From contig JAQYLE010000017.1 in NCBI GenBank assembly GCA_028720205.1, forward strand, positions 62,001 through 126,000: a stretch of 64,000 bases of DNA. The letters are read 5' to 3'. Of this stretch, positions 26,328 through 34,731 are shown one piece after another; positions within the stretch are counted from its first letter, which is position 1; every line of letters starts with the position of its first letter. The translations under genes and the position numbers were made by a program. This stretch comes from Clostridia bacterium. Its GTDB lineage: Bacteria; Bacillota; Clostridia; Christensenellales; Borkfalkiaceae. The notes below the pieces were generated by a model. That model was not told the origin of the DNA, did no database searches, and saw nothing but the letters and a program-made list of their open reading frames with translations.

Positions 26328-26812
26328 GGGAGCCTCTAAAAATTCCCAAACTATTGCAAAAAAGAACAAAATATGATATAATGAAAGCAGAACAAGGAAA
26401 AGGCGGTTCAAGTATGAAACAGATTTCCCTATTTGCCGAAGAAAACAGAATGCAGAAGCTTAGTGCTCTCGGAGATTGCCTTGAGCGGTTGAAGATCATC
26501 GACTGGGAGAGCTTCCGATCCATCATTGCCCTTGCGCTAATCCGTGAGAGAAAAAGCAACGCGGGCCGCCGTCCTTTCGACAGTGTGATGCTATTCAAAA
26601 CAATCGTACTGCAAAGATTATACAATTTGTCGGACGACCAAACTAAGTTTCAGATCAACGACCGCATGAGCTTTATGAGATTCCTCGGTCTTGGCTTAGC
26701 CTCATTTACAACGAATTTTTGGTTTGGATGCGCTTCACATGCTCAAAATTCGTAAAATTTCGAATTTGAAGCGCAAAATCTAAATTCGGAAATCTATTTT
26801 TTAGAGGTTCCC
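26328..26812 (+). mobile_element. 485-bp internally deleted IS5-family element with terminal inverted repeats and 4-bp duplication
   Basis: Ends GGGAGCCTCTAAAAA and TTTTTAGAGGTTCCC are inverted repeats (14 of 15) and TAAA directly flanks both sides (26324-26327, 26813-26816). Inside is the N-terminal quarter of a transposase and then the right-end non-coding segment; the catalytic DDE region is missing. It is a non-autonomous derivative that could only move with help from a full-length copy elsewhere. Confidence 0.75.
26414..26755 (+). pseudogene. Truncated IS5-family transposase
   Basis: MKQISLFAEENRMQKLSALG...RRPFDSVMLFKTIVLQRLYNLSDDQTKFQINDRMSFMRFLGL is the DUF772-type N-terminal domain of IS5 transposases. 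After MRFLGLGL the frame runs into the element's right-end DNA and stops, so the DDE catalytic core is deleted. Confidence 0.8.
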
Positions 26813-26819
26813 TAAAGTA

Positions 26820-26894
26820 TTGAAAAGAATTGCCTACGGTTACCGACGCTTTGACAGGTTAAAGAAGAAAATTCTATTTGTGCTTGCCTCTTAA
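26820..26894 (+). pseudogene. C-terminal scrap of an ISL3-family transposase
   Basis: LKRIAYGYRRFDRLKKKILFVLAS followed by a stop resembles the C-terminus of ISL3-family transposases (IKRIxFGYRxFxNFKKRI). Only 24 codons remain, directly right of the IS5-type copy; the rest of the element is gone. Confidence 0.55.
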
Positions 26895-26966
26895 AACTGA
26901 AAATTTTGAATTTATTTTAACTTTTTCTTTTTATCCCCACCCCAACATTTGACATAGAGCCATAAA

Positions 26967-27009
26967 CTATGCGCCTCCAAAAGTTTGTCTAACTTTTGAA
27001 GGCGCATAG
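26967..27009 (-). terminator. Long hairpin at the end of the mannoside operon
   Basis: CTATGCGCCTCCAAAAGTT pairs with AACTTTTGAAGGCGCATAG (one bulge) around a five-base loop, 33 bases after the aldolase stop. There is no long T tract on either strand, so it may act in 3' end protection or with read-through as much as in termination. Confidence 0.5.
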
Positions 27010-27041
27010 CACTATCATCACGCCGTCTTTTTTAGGGTTTC

Positions 27042-27878
27042 TTACGCTTTATCAACTGAACCGAAAAGACGAATCTTCTCCTTAACCGCTTCTTTGATCG
27101 CTTTCATCTTCGCATCGCGCATTTCAAGATAACCGACGCCCTTTGCCCCGCTTTCAATCACGGAATTAACCCCCGCGTTGCAAAGATCGGTGAAGATATT
27201 AATCTTCGCAATACCATTTGCAATCGTCGAGCGGAAATCATCATCGGACAAACCGCTACCACCGTGTAAAACAAGGGGTACGTCCGTTGCCGTTCTAATT
27301 TCCTTCAATCTTTCCAAATTGAGCTTAGGTTTACTCTTATAAAGACCGTGCGCTGTACCAATCGCAATTGCAAGAGCGTCCACGCCCGTATCGTTTAAGA
27401 ACTTCAACGCTTCTTCCACGGTCGTGTAGGTATCCTCTTGCATATCGGCTTCATTATCCGCTTGACCAACGTGACCAATCTCGCCCTCTACCGTTGCACC
27501 GAATTCGTGAGCAATTTTCACGATTTCACGCGTTTGAGCAATATTCGTTTCATAATCGTTGGTAGAACCGTCGAACATAATCGAAGAGAACCCTAATTTA
27601 AGAGCGCGAATACAGTTTGCAAACGTCAAACCATGGTCGTAGTGAACGACAACGGGAACGTTTGCATTTTTCGCCATTGTAACAACGGACGGCGCAATCA
27701 AATCTAAATCGCCGTAAGGAAGAAGTACTTCCGCCGTACCGATAATGATCGGGGAATTCAATTCTTCAGCCGCTTCGATTGCCGCTTGAAGCATATCCGT
27801 GTCAATCGTGTTGAAAAGACCGATTGCATACTTCTCTTTTTGTGCTTTTTTTAATACTTCGTTTAAATTTACTAACAT
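27042..27878 (-). CDS. fba: Class II ketose-bisphosphate aldolase (fructose/tagatose type)
   Basis: 278 residues with all family signatures: VVVHYDHGLTFANC (first zinc His), GEIGHVGQADN, AIAIGTAHGLYK and VLHGGSGLSDDDFR with the remaining zinc ligands and phosphate-binding Gly. The enzyme splits fructose 1,6-bisphosphate, or the related tagatose or fructose 1-phosphate, into trioses. As the last gene of an operon with an isomerase and PfkB kinase, it probably finishes catabolism of mannose-derived fructose phosphate. The exact phosphate form cannot be told. Confidence 0.92.
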   Translation of the reverse strand: MLVNLNEVLKKAQKEKYAIGLFNTIDTDMLQAAIEAAEELNSPIIIGTAEVLLPYGDLDLIAPSVVTMAKNANVPVVVHYDHGLTFANCIRALKLGFSSIMFDGSTNDYETNIAQTREIVKIAHEFGATVEGEIGHVGQADNEADMQEDTYTTVEEALKFLNDTGVDALAIAIGTAHGLYKSKPKLNLERLKEIRTATDVPLVLHGGSGLSDDDFRSTIANGIAKINIFTDLCNAGVNSVIESGAKGVGYLEMRDAKMKAIKEAVKEKIRLFGSVDKA

Positions 27879-27946
27879 CTTACACTCTCAATCTCGCCGT
27901 TTAAAATTTGACCGTTTCCGACCACGGCGCGACTTGTTTATCTTTT

Positions 27947-28081
27947 TTAGTCAACAGCGGGAAGAGGACCGAAATCATTGTCGCTTCCAAGATTGTCAGC
28001 AGGATCACCCGCACCCGAGGTCGTGATTACGTCAACTGTCACAAAATAAAGTTCCATTTCAGGATTCGTATATTTTTTCAC
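27947..28081 (-). CDS. 44-residue peptide with DVITTSG motif
   Basis: Below the ORF-track limit. GTG at 28081 follows AGGAGGAAGTTTAAC. The product starts MKKYTNPEMELYFVTVDVITTSG and continues as an acidic Gly/Asp-rich tail ending PLPAVD. Short proteins with a basic start, a hydrophobic mid-section and the D-V-I-T-T-S-G box occur next to surface or export genes in gut Clostridia and are mostly unannotated. The start is one base after the stop of the secreted 493-residue protein, so translation is coupled. Function unknown; possibly a secreted or modified peptide or a small partner of the surface protein. Confidence 0.65.
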   Translation of the reverse strand: MKKYTNPEMELYFVTVDVITTSGAGDPADNLGSDNDFGPLPAVD

Positions 28082-28082
28082 G

Positions 28083-29564
28083 TTAAACTTCCTCCTCAAA
28101 ATATTTCTTAAGTTGCGTTAAGGAATTATCCTTTTCATAAGCCGCTTGCGCCACTTGAGCAATCGTTCTCGTATTGTCGCCCGCAACCGCATAAATACGT
28201 TCCGTCGCGCCGTCTTCAAACGTTACGTCTACGTAACCCGTACCGCAATAGGTAACCTTGTAGTTCGCCGCAGCAATATTCACGATAACGCCGTTGAATA
28301 CAACGTGATCAACCGAATCAATCGAATCGACAACGGTGTTCGTTGCAGGAATATCAAGATAATGCGTTCCGCCGCGTACAACGCGCATACCAAGGGAAAC
28401 GTTGGAAGTGCCGACGTATGCAACGATTGCATCGTAGTCCGCTTTCACAAGCTCGGAACGGAAACGGATACCCGTGGGTTCTTCGATTCTAACGAAAGCG
28501 CCGTCTTTCATTCCGAAATCTGCGTAAACCGCTTCAAATGCCGTACCTTCGTTTGCAGCCGCATATGCACTGGAATAAAGTTTGCCGTCCGCAGCGTAGC
28601 CGACCAGCACCTTACCAAGTTCCGCAGGGGTATATTCATGAACGTCAAATTCCACCTTGGAAATACCGCAGTACCAAGCAACAACGCCCGTCGCTCTCGT
28701 AGTGAAAGAAGGTCTTACGTCGCCTCCCGAATCCCACATGGGATTGTGCGCAACAAGGTAAGTGCTTCTATCCGTCAAATACGTTCTAACTTTGATTGCG
28801 TTCAAAGGAATATCAGCAGACCAAACTTCTTTATTCTTATTTCCTGCCGCATTTATAGTACAGCTTTCAATCGTAGGGGTTGCCCAAGTCCAATTCGTAC
28901 CGTCCACGGTATATTGGAATCCGCCGCCATAAGGAATCAAGTTCTCTTCAACGGGATAATCGTAACCCCAAACTCCTTTCGTTCTAACCCATCGCCAATA
29001 ACCGCCGCCAGACGTCGTTCCCTCTTCATTATTTACTTCATCGCAATAAAGGAACCATACGCCGTTTACTTTCGCATAAACGGCACCGGTGTTCATATCA
29101 ATCCACTTAAACACCACGTCGTCCCCTGCGACTTCGCTCACGGCGAACGTGCTTCTAACGTAATCAGTAGGATCGTCTATCAATCTATCATGGCTTAAAT
29201 CGATTTTTATATAGGGCAAACAAGCATTGTTATCCAACCAATAATACTCCGCACGGACCTTTTCCACGTCTTGAACCGCATATTCAGCCCAACCTGCAAC
29301 GTAAAAATTGTTCGTTTGCCAAGGTTGCAATTTCCAACCCGTTGCGTCGCCGCCTTCACCGAAATAATCCACCGTGGAAAAATCAGTAGCCCAATAAATA
29401 TTGTCTGAATAAGTTCCGGAAAGGGGGATATTTTCCTTATCCTCCATCTCATCGACGATTGTGTTTTTCACAGCCGCCGAAGCTTCCGTTTCACGGAGTG
29501 ACGCTGCTCCGGGGAGCACGAGAACAGCGGCGCAAACAAGTGCAAAAAGTTTCTTAAGTCTCAT
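28083..29564 (-). CDS. Secreted protein with the operon-specific N-terminal domain, unknown function
   Basis: 493 residues. Signal peptide MRLKKLFALVCAAVLVLPGAASL. Residues ~35-265 (DEMEDKENIPLSGTYSDNIYWATDF...GGGFQYTVDGTNW...KVRTYLTDRSTYLV) are clearly related to the first ~250 residues of the 1201-residue esterase of this operon, so this is a shared, probably carbohydrate-binding beta domain. The C-terminal ~220 residues (GIRFRSELVKADYDAIVAY...GTHYLDIP) are a second unrecognised module of a kind common in Clostridia surface proteins. No membrane anchor is visible. It may present or retain polysaccharide for the importer. Confidence 0.7.
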   Translation of the reverse strand: MRLKKLFALVCAAVLVLPGAASLRETEASAAVKNTIVDEMEDKENIPLSGTYSDNIYWATDFSTVDYFGEGGDATGWKLQPWQTNNFYVAGWAEYAVQDVEKVRAEYYWLDNNACLPYIKIDLSHDRLIDDPTDYVRSTFAVSEVAGDDVVFKWIDMNTGAVYAKVNGVWFLYCDEVNNEEGTTSGGGYWRWVRTKGVWGYDYPVEENLIPYGGGFQYTVDGTNWTWATPTIESCTINAAGNKNKEVWSADIPLNAIKVRTYLTDRSTYLVAHNPMWDSGGDVRPSFTTRATGVVAWYCGISKVEFDVHEYTPAELGKVLVGYAADGKLYSSAYAAANEGTAFEAVYADFGMKDGAFVRIEEPTGIRFRSELVKADYDAIVAYVGTSNVSLGMRVVRGGTHYLDIPATNTVVDSIDSVDHVVFNGVIVNIAAANYKVTYCGTGYVDVTFEDGATERIYAVAGDNTRTIAQVAQAAYEKDNSLTQLKKYFEEEV

Positions 29565-29587
29565 TATTCAATCCTCCTAAAGATTTT

Positions 29588-30592
29588 TTATTCGTAATGA
29601 TTTTTCATCATTGCTTCGATAGTCGTCCAATCCTTCATACCGCTAACCGAATCCACTTCGGAAAGGGAGCAAGCTGCCGTACAGTTTGCAAAACGAAGAA
29701 TATTTTCGGGCGTGTCGTACTTCGTAATTCGATAGAGCGCCCCCGCGCAAAACGCGTCGCCCGCTCCCACGCTACCTTTGATATAGCCGTTGGGGAGCTT
29801 CAACGAATCCACTTTCACAAAGCCCTCTTCGCTTAAACAGTACGCCCGTTCGGGACAATGGATAATAATCCGTTCTTTTACGCCGTAGGATCGAATCGTT
29901 CGTAAGATTTTTTCCACGTTGTCGTCTAACAAAGCGCCCTTTTCATCTCTCGGTGCAATCCCCGTGAGCAATCCGCCCTCCACCTCGTTGATGATGAGGT
30001 TATCGCAATATCGGAGCGCCGCTTTGATTTTATCGTTTTTACCAAGCTCGGAATCGCTGATTAAGTCCACCGACGTCTTTAAACCGAGCGATTGGACGTA
30101 TTTCAAGCATTTTGCCGCAACCGTTCCCTCTTCCTCATCCTCTTTGTCAAGCTCGTTCAACAAGAATAAATAGCCAAGGTGAAAATAACCGCAACCCTCG
30201 AAATCAATTTCGCGGATCTCCTTTTCGCCGTAAGCCGAACAACCGCTGATAAAGCTGAAAAAGGTTCTCGAATTGGTTTCAACGTCGCTCATAACGGAAG
30301 AGTTCGAGGTGAAAACGGCAGCATTGACGACAACGTTTTTACAATCTACGCCGTTCTTCTCCATTTCGCCGATTACGTATTCGCCGAGAGAGTCATTTCC
30401 GACCATACCCGCCGCTTTCAAGGTTTGCGTATTGTCGATTTTTGCGAGGTCGATAATCGTGTTGCACACGCAACCGCCCACTTGCTTATCCACCGATAAA
30501 ACGTGTGCAATCATGCTTTTTGCGGGATATACGTCAATCTTCTTGATTTCGTCCACAATAATGTTGCCCGCAATCAAAATACCGTTTTTCAT
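29588..30592 (-). CDS. PfkB-family carbohydrate kinase (fructokinase/ketohexokinase-like)
   Basis: 334 residues with NGILIAGNIIVDEI at the start, the substrate-binding QVGGCVCNTIIDLAKI, and the PfkB signature GSVGAGDAFCAGALYRI containing the catalytic Asp. Overlaps the isomerase stop by four bases. Together with the mannose/lyxose isomerase upstream and the class II aldolase downstream the likely substrate is fructose (or xylulose); the phosphorylated position is not predictable. Confidence 0.88.
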   Translation of the reverse strand: MKNGILIAGNIIVDEIKKIDVYPAKSMIAHVLSVDKQVGGCVCNTIIDLAKIDNTQTLKAAGMVGNDSLGEYVIGEMEKNGVDCKNVVVNAAVFTSNSSVMSDVETNSRTFFSFISGCSAYGEKEIREIDFEGCGYFHLGYLFLLNELDKEDEEEGTVAAKCLKYVQSLGLKTSVDLISDSELGKNDKIKAALRYCDNLIINEVEGGLLTGIAPRDEKGALLDDNVEKILRTIRSYGVKERIIIHCPERAYCLSEEGFVKVDSLKLPNGYIKGSVGAGDAFCAGALYRITKYDTPENILRFANCTAACSLSEVDSVSGMKDWTTIEAMMKNHYE

Positions 30593-31119
30593 TTACCTAC
30601 CCTAACCATGGTTTCATCGGTGAACACGTCGTTTTCATCCGTACTTCTCGTGGAGAACTCGGAGACGATACAACCTTCTTCCGCTGCTTGAAACCAGTGC
30701 ATCGTATTGGGATAAATCGTGAATTGATCGCCGGGATTGAGTTCGATTTCGTGGAAAACGGAAAACTTGTATTTCTTGGGAAGGCGCGCTTTAATATTTT
30801 TCGTGGGTTCGCCGGGAACGTAGAGATACATCTTACCGTAGCGAACGCGGAACGTTTCTTCTTTTCCTTCTTTCCCATCCACAGGCGGGTGCATGTGTTC
30901 AGGACAGGTTTGGAAAGGCAACATGCAAATTTCTTTTGCGCAAACGCGGTCGGTATTCACGTAAACGACGATTTGCAAACCGAGGTCATAAATATCGTTA
31001 AGTCCTTCATCAACGTATTCGATTTCCTCTTTTTCCTTATCCGTCAAAACGATGTGCGCTTTTTCAAACATTTCCAACGTTTTTTGGCGGATGTCCAACT
31101 TTGTTTTTTCGTCTATCAT
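30589..31119 (-). CDS. D-lyxose ketol-isomerase (mannose/lyxose isomerase, cupin fold)
   Basis: 176 residues. CPEHMHPPVDGKEGKEETFRVRYGKMYLYVPG carries the cupin metal ligands (H-x-H...E) in the arrangement of the YdaE/DUF1498-type D-lyxose isomerases, followed by LNPGDQFTIYPNTMHWFQ with the last His. Enzymes of this family interconvert D-lyxose with xylulose and D-mannose with fructose. In an operon with beta-mannosidase and fructokinase-like genes the mannose to fructose reaction is the natural reading; that is inference. Confidence 0.85.
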   Translation of the reverse strand: MIDEKTKLDIRQKTLEMFEKAHIVLTDKEKEEIEYVDEGLNDIYDLGLQIVVYVNTDRVCAKEICMLPFQTCPEHMHPPVDGKEGKEETFRVRYGKMYLYVPGEPTKNIKARLPKKYKFSVFHEIELNPGDQFTIYPNTMHWFQAAEEGCIVSEFSTRSTDENDVFTDETMVRVGK

Positions 31120-31147
31120 AATATTTCTCCTTTCGGGTTTTCCCGTT

Positions 31148-32263
31148 TTACTTTTCGCCTTTTAAATATCGGACGTACGACTGGGACTCGAAAATTTCGC
31201 CAATCGTCTTTTTATCCGTTCTCAATAGATACGCAAGCATCGAAAGATCTTTCTTTTCCATCTTCTTAGAGAACGTCTTCTCAAATAATTCTCCAAGGTA
31301 GTCGATTTTTTGATTCATTTCTTTAAAGAAATAATAAAGAGGCAACTTCACGTTGTTTTCGTCGATCAACTTAAATTTCCCGCAAGGCTCGTTGTTGTAA
31401 AATTCCCAAAAGAGAATAAATTCCGAACCGTAGGAGAGCGAGGCAATCGTCACGTTTTCCACGTTTTTAATCATCTCTTCGTCGGAAATCTCCTTTTTAA
31501 GAAGACCGTAGTCCATAAACGCGTCAAACTCGCCAACGAAAACCTTTTTATAGAACGTACCGTCGAGATAATCGGTGAAATTAGCTTGCGATTCGATATA
31601 GTTCAAACACTCCGTCAAACGGTTGTTGTTTTGCGAGTCGTAACAGCTATACGAAACGGCGTCTACCTTGATTTTGGGAAGCACGTAGTTGACGAGTCGT
31701 TTTAAACCAAGGTCTTTCGCGCCGATTACAAGGTTGACTTCCACGTAATAGGAAACCATAACGTCTTTATGCGGAATCGTATTTCTTGCGTCGATAATCG
31801 CTTGTTGACGAATCTCATAGCAACGAGTCATCGATTTTAAATCGTTTTCGTCACATTCAGCATAGTGATAATAGCGGCATCTTTGCGCGAGCCAATCTCC
31901 CTCCCAATTACCGATCATGAAATGTTTACCGCTACCGTCGTACTCTTTCAAGAAATACGCTGCAAGCTCGTAAGCATAGTCGTATTCCGCCTTTTCCCAC
32001 GCTTCACCGCTGCCGAAAAGGTCAATGGGGGTCGCCCACATCAAATAGGTCTTAAACGGCATACTAAACACCTTTTTAAAGGTTTCATGCTTGACGACTT
32101 CAAGATTTTTTCCCGTTAAATGCGCCAATTCGGGATAATTGGCAAAGTTGAGGTCAACTTTGATTTCTTCCATGCCCAATTTGAGCATTTCACGCGCCGC
32201 CTCTAAAAGAGAACCGTCTTCGTGATAGTATTTAGCGCCGATAATTTGCGCACCAAGTTTCAA
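31148..32263 (-). CDS. Cytosolic glycoside-hydrolase-like (beta/alpha)8 barrel, unclassified
   Basis: 371 residues, no signal peptide. MKLGAQIIGAKYYHEDGSLLEAAREML is followed by KHFMIGNWEGDWLA, VSYYVEVNLVI, VFVGEFDAFM and FILFWEFYNNEPC. The same elements in the same order occur in the secreted 34728-37727 protein (FVLQNWEGDNM, HALEINFIYVE, VMLGEYGTAE, YVLVWQLYCNEP), so they are homologues. The Glu residues in NWEGD and GE-F/Y are candidate acid and nucleophile. I cannot assign a GH family. It overlaps the beta-mannosidase by four bases and probably processes imported oligosaccharide. Confidence 0.65.
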   Translation of the reverse strand: MKLGAQIIGAKYYHEDGSLLEAAREMLKLGMEEIKVDLNFANYPELAHLTGKNLEVVKHETFKKVFSMPFKTYLMWATPIDLFGSGEAWEKAEYDYAYELAAYFLKEYDGSGKHFMIGNWEGDWLAQRCRYYHYAECDENDLKSMTRCYEIRQQAIIDARNTIPHKDVMVSYYVEVNLVIGAKDLGLKRLVNYVLPKIKVDAVSYSCYDSQNNNRLTECLNYIESQANFTDYLDGTFYKKVFVGEFDAFMDYGLLKKEISDEEMIKNVENVTIASLSYGSEFILFWEFYNNEPCGKFKLIDENNVKLPLYYFFKEMNQKIDYLGELFEKTFSKKMEKKDLSMLAYLLRTDKKTIGEIFESQSYVRYLKGEK

Positions 32264-34731
32264 GACTCACTTCCTCCTTTCGTAAAGTTTTCGATTTTAA
32301 GATTACCCTCACGGTAGCCCTCGCATTTTAAAACGCGAGATTCACCGCTTAACAAGCACAAATAGTTGTCCTCGATTAAGAATTCGCCCGTGTGCTCGAT
32401 TTCTTCTAACGAAACGAAATACGCCGCGTTTTCGCCGACGTTTTTAACCGTCAACTCGCCGTCTTGATAAGAAAGGGCAAGATTTACCTCTTTCTCTTCC
32501 ATTAAAGGCGCGAAAACGTGCGTTTCGCTTGTTCCGAAACAATAGTTCTCCACCGTGTTACCATAGGTCAAACGGATAAAGAATACTCCGTCGATATTAG
32601 GTGTGAAAGAAATATCCGCAAGTTTTTTATCGGTATTTACCGCAACGCCCGATTCGTAAACACAAGCGTCAACAATCTCATCACCAGAAATTATTTCCAC
32701 TCTCACGGGTTCAACGTACGTTTCGTTTCCAAGGTTGCTTAAATGCAATTCCGCTTTCAATTCGCTTCCTTTCGGCACGCATACGGAATCGTATTTAAGA
32801 TTCGCAAAGACGGGCGCATACGCTTTTTTCAGCGCGTAATACGCCATTTTGGGAACGCGGTAGTAATCGACAAGACTCGAACAGCAAACGTTGGGCCAAG
32901 GCTCGTTGAATTGCCAAATATTCGAACCGCTGCAACAGAACGCACGGCCGCGGCTACGCGCGATAATATAGCGCAAGCCCTCCGCTTGCAAAAGCTGACT
33001 GCCGTGAATATCAAGGCGGATATCGTTTGCCTTTTCGCCAAACGCTTCCACGTCGCGCTTAATCGTTTCCCACCACCATGCGCCATGGATTCTCCAAGCC
33101 AAATCGGTGCGTTTCACCGTTTCGGGATTTAAGAACTTCTTCATGGACGAATAGGAAATCATACCGTCCGAACCAACCTCGCCGTGATATTGGCAACGGG
33201 AACGGTTATTATCGGAATAATGTTGCGTCGTGCCCATATAATACCAAGGACCGTGAACGTTGTGGTTGGTTTTATTGAGGATACTCTCGTCGTCGAGCTG
33301 ATTATCGAAATTCGGACCGCAAGGAGTGGTCGGAATAAACTGCTTTCTCGGATCGTAAGCTTCCACTAGACTTTTCAAAAGCGCAATGTTTTTATGATCG
33401 TAGTCGACGGGTACTTTTCTTGCAAGGTTGGTATTCGACGTCAATTCATTGCCGCCGCAATACGTTACGGTGGAAACGTGGTTTCTAACCGTTTTTATAA
33501 TATGTACGGAACTCTTCGTGAGCTCTTCCAAAAATTCAGGCTCAACGCTTGGAATCCCCTCCAAACCGCTACTACTTTGCATGAAATCTTGCCATACCAT
33601 TATGCCGTATTTATCGCAAAGTTGATAGAAATAGTCGGTTTCAAAGACGCCGCCGCCCCAAAGACGAATTAAATTGACGTTCGCCCGTTTGATCATTTTA
33701 AACCACTCGTCGTAGCCCCCCTTATCAATTCTACCAAGGAGTTGATCGAAGGGCAGGAAAATCGTGCCTTTCGAATAAATCTTTTTGCCGTTTACAACGA
33801 TTGTATAAGGCAAAGAATCTTCGGGCGCCCCCTCGTTCTTTTCATAGGCAAGGCTTCTAAAACCAACCGAAAGCGTTCTTTCGTCCGCAACCGCAACCCC
33901 GTCGAAAAGACGCACTTTCAACGTGTAGAGCGCTTGTTCGCCGTAGGTGTTCGGATACCAAAGTTCGGGGTTTTCCACCTCGATTACGAAATTGCCGTTT
34001 TTACAGACGGTCACCTTTTCATTATAGACGGTTTTTCCATCTTTTTCTAGCGTAATTTCAGTAGGCACGCCATCGAACGAACCGGTGGAAAGATCAAGAT
34101 TCAATACCCACTTTCCCGCCACAAAGTCCGTTTGCGCGAACAGGTCGGTAATTTCGTATTTTTCGCTCACGACAAGCTCCACGCCGCGAAAAATACCAAC
34201 GGCTACCATTTGCGCGCAAAAATCCCAAGCGTAAGCGAAGCGTTGGTCTTGATACTTACATTTCGTTCCGCGACCGATTTGCGTTTCGTCTTCGGGAATA
34301 TTTTCAAGCAATACGGTAAGCTCGTTTTCCTCTTTTAAGTCGTTCGTAACGTCAAACACCGCGGGCGTGTGAATATTTTTATGGTTTCCGAGTTTTCTAC
34401 CGTTTAAATAGAAATTCGCCTCGAAATTCACGCCGGCAAATTCAATGCGCGCCTTTCTGCCCAAAACCTCTTTAGGAAGCGTGAATTTTTTCACGTATTT
34501 CCAATTTTTATGTTGCGCCCACTCGTTTAACAGCGCGTTGTGTCCGACGAACGGATCGTCGATTAAACCGTTATTCAAAAGATCAAGTTGCACGCCGCCG
34601 GGAACGGTTGCGGGAAGATTTTCAAAAAGATGACCGATTCTGAAATCCACGCCCGATTCCATATTAAACGTTCCGCAATCGGCATAGAAACAACTAAAAA
34701 GCCAATCATTTCCGTTTAAACAAATTCTCAT
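32260..34731 (-). CDS. GH2 beta-mannosidase
   Basis: 823 residues, cytosolic. The N-terminal sugar-binding domain has LPATVPGGVQLDLLNNGLIDDPF and the core has VNLIRLWGGGVFETDYFYQLCDKYGIMVWQDFM, both typical of beta-mannosidases of GH2. The acid/base Glu is in TYCGGNELTS and the nucleophile in YHGEVGSDG. It removes terminal beta-linked mannose from oligosaccharides and so defines the operon as mannoside-directed. It is coupled by four-base overlaps to the genes on both sides (34728-34731 and 32260-32263). Confidence 0.9.
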   Translation of the reverse strand: MRICLNGNDWLFSCFYADCGTFNMESGVDFRIGHLFENLPATVPGGVQLDLLNNGLIDDPFVGHNALLNEWAQHKNWKYVKKFTLPKEVLGRKARIEFAGVNFEANFYLNGRKLGNHKNIHTPAVFDVTNDLKEENELTVLLENIPEDETQIGRGTKCKYQDQRFAYAWDFCAQMVAVGIFRGVELVVSEKYEITDLFAQTDFVAGKWVLNLDLSTGSFDGVPTEITLEKDGKTVYNEKVTVCKNGNFVIEVENPELWYPNTYGEQALYTLKVRLFDGVAVADERTLSVGFRSLAYEKNEGAPEDSLPYTIVVNGKKIYSKGTIFLPFDQLLGRIDKGGYDEWFKMIKRANVNLIRLWGGGVFETDYFYQLCDKYGIMVWQDFMQSSSGLEGIPSVEPEFLEELTKSSVHIIKTVRNHVSTVTYCGGNELTSNTNLARKVPVDYDHKNIALLKSLVEAYDPRKQFIPTTPCGPNFDNQLDDESILNKTNHNVHGPWYYMGTTQHYSDNNRSRCQYHGEVGSDGMISYSSMKKFLNPETVKRTDLAWRIHGAWWWETIKRDVEAFGEKANDIRLDIHGSQLLQAEGLRYIIARSRGRAFCCSGSNIWQFNEPWPNVCCSSLVDYYRVPKMAYYALKKAYAPVFANLKYDSVCVPKGSELKAELHLSNLGNETYVEPVRVEIISGDEIVDACVYESGVAVNTDKKLADISFTPNIDGVFFIRLTYGNTVENYCFGTSETHVFAPLMEEKEVNLALSYQDGELTVKNVGENAAYFVSLEEIEHTGEFLIEDNYLCLLSGESRVLKCEGYREGNLKIENFTKGGSES

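Noticed and set aside
28146-29198. 350-residue plus-strand ORF
   Set aside because: Antisense shadow of the secreted 493-residue protein; no start signal or recognisable domain.
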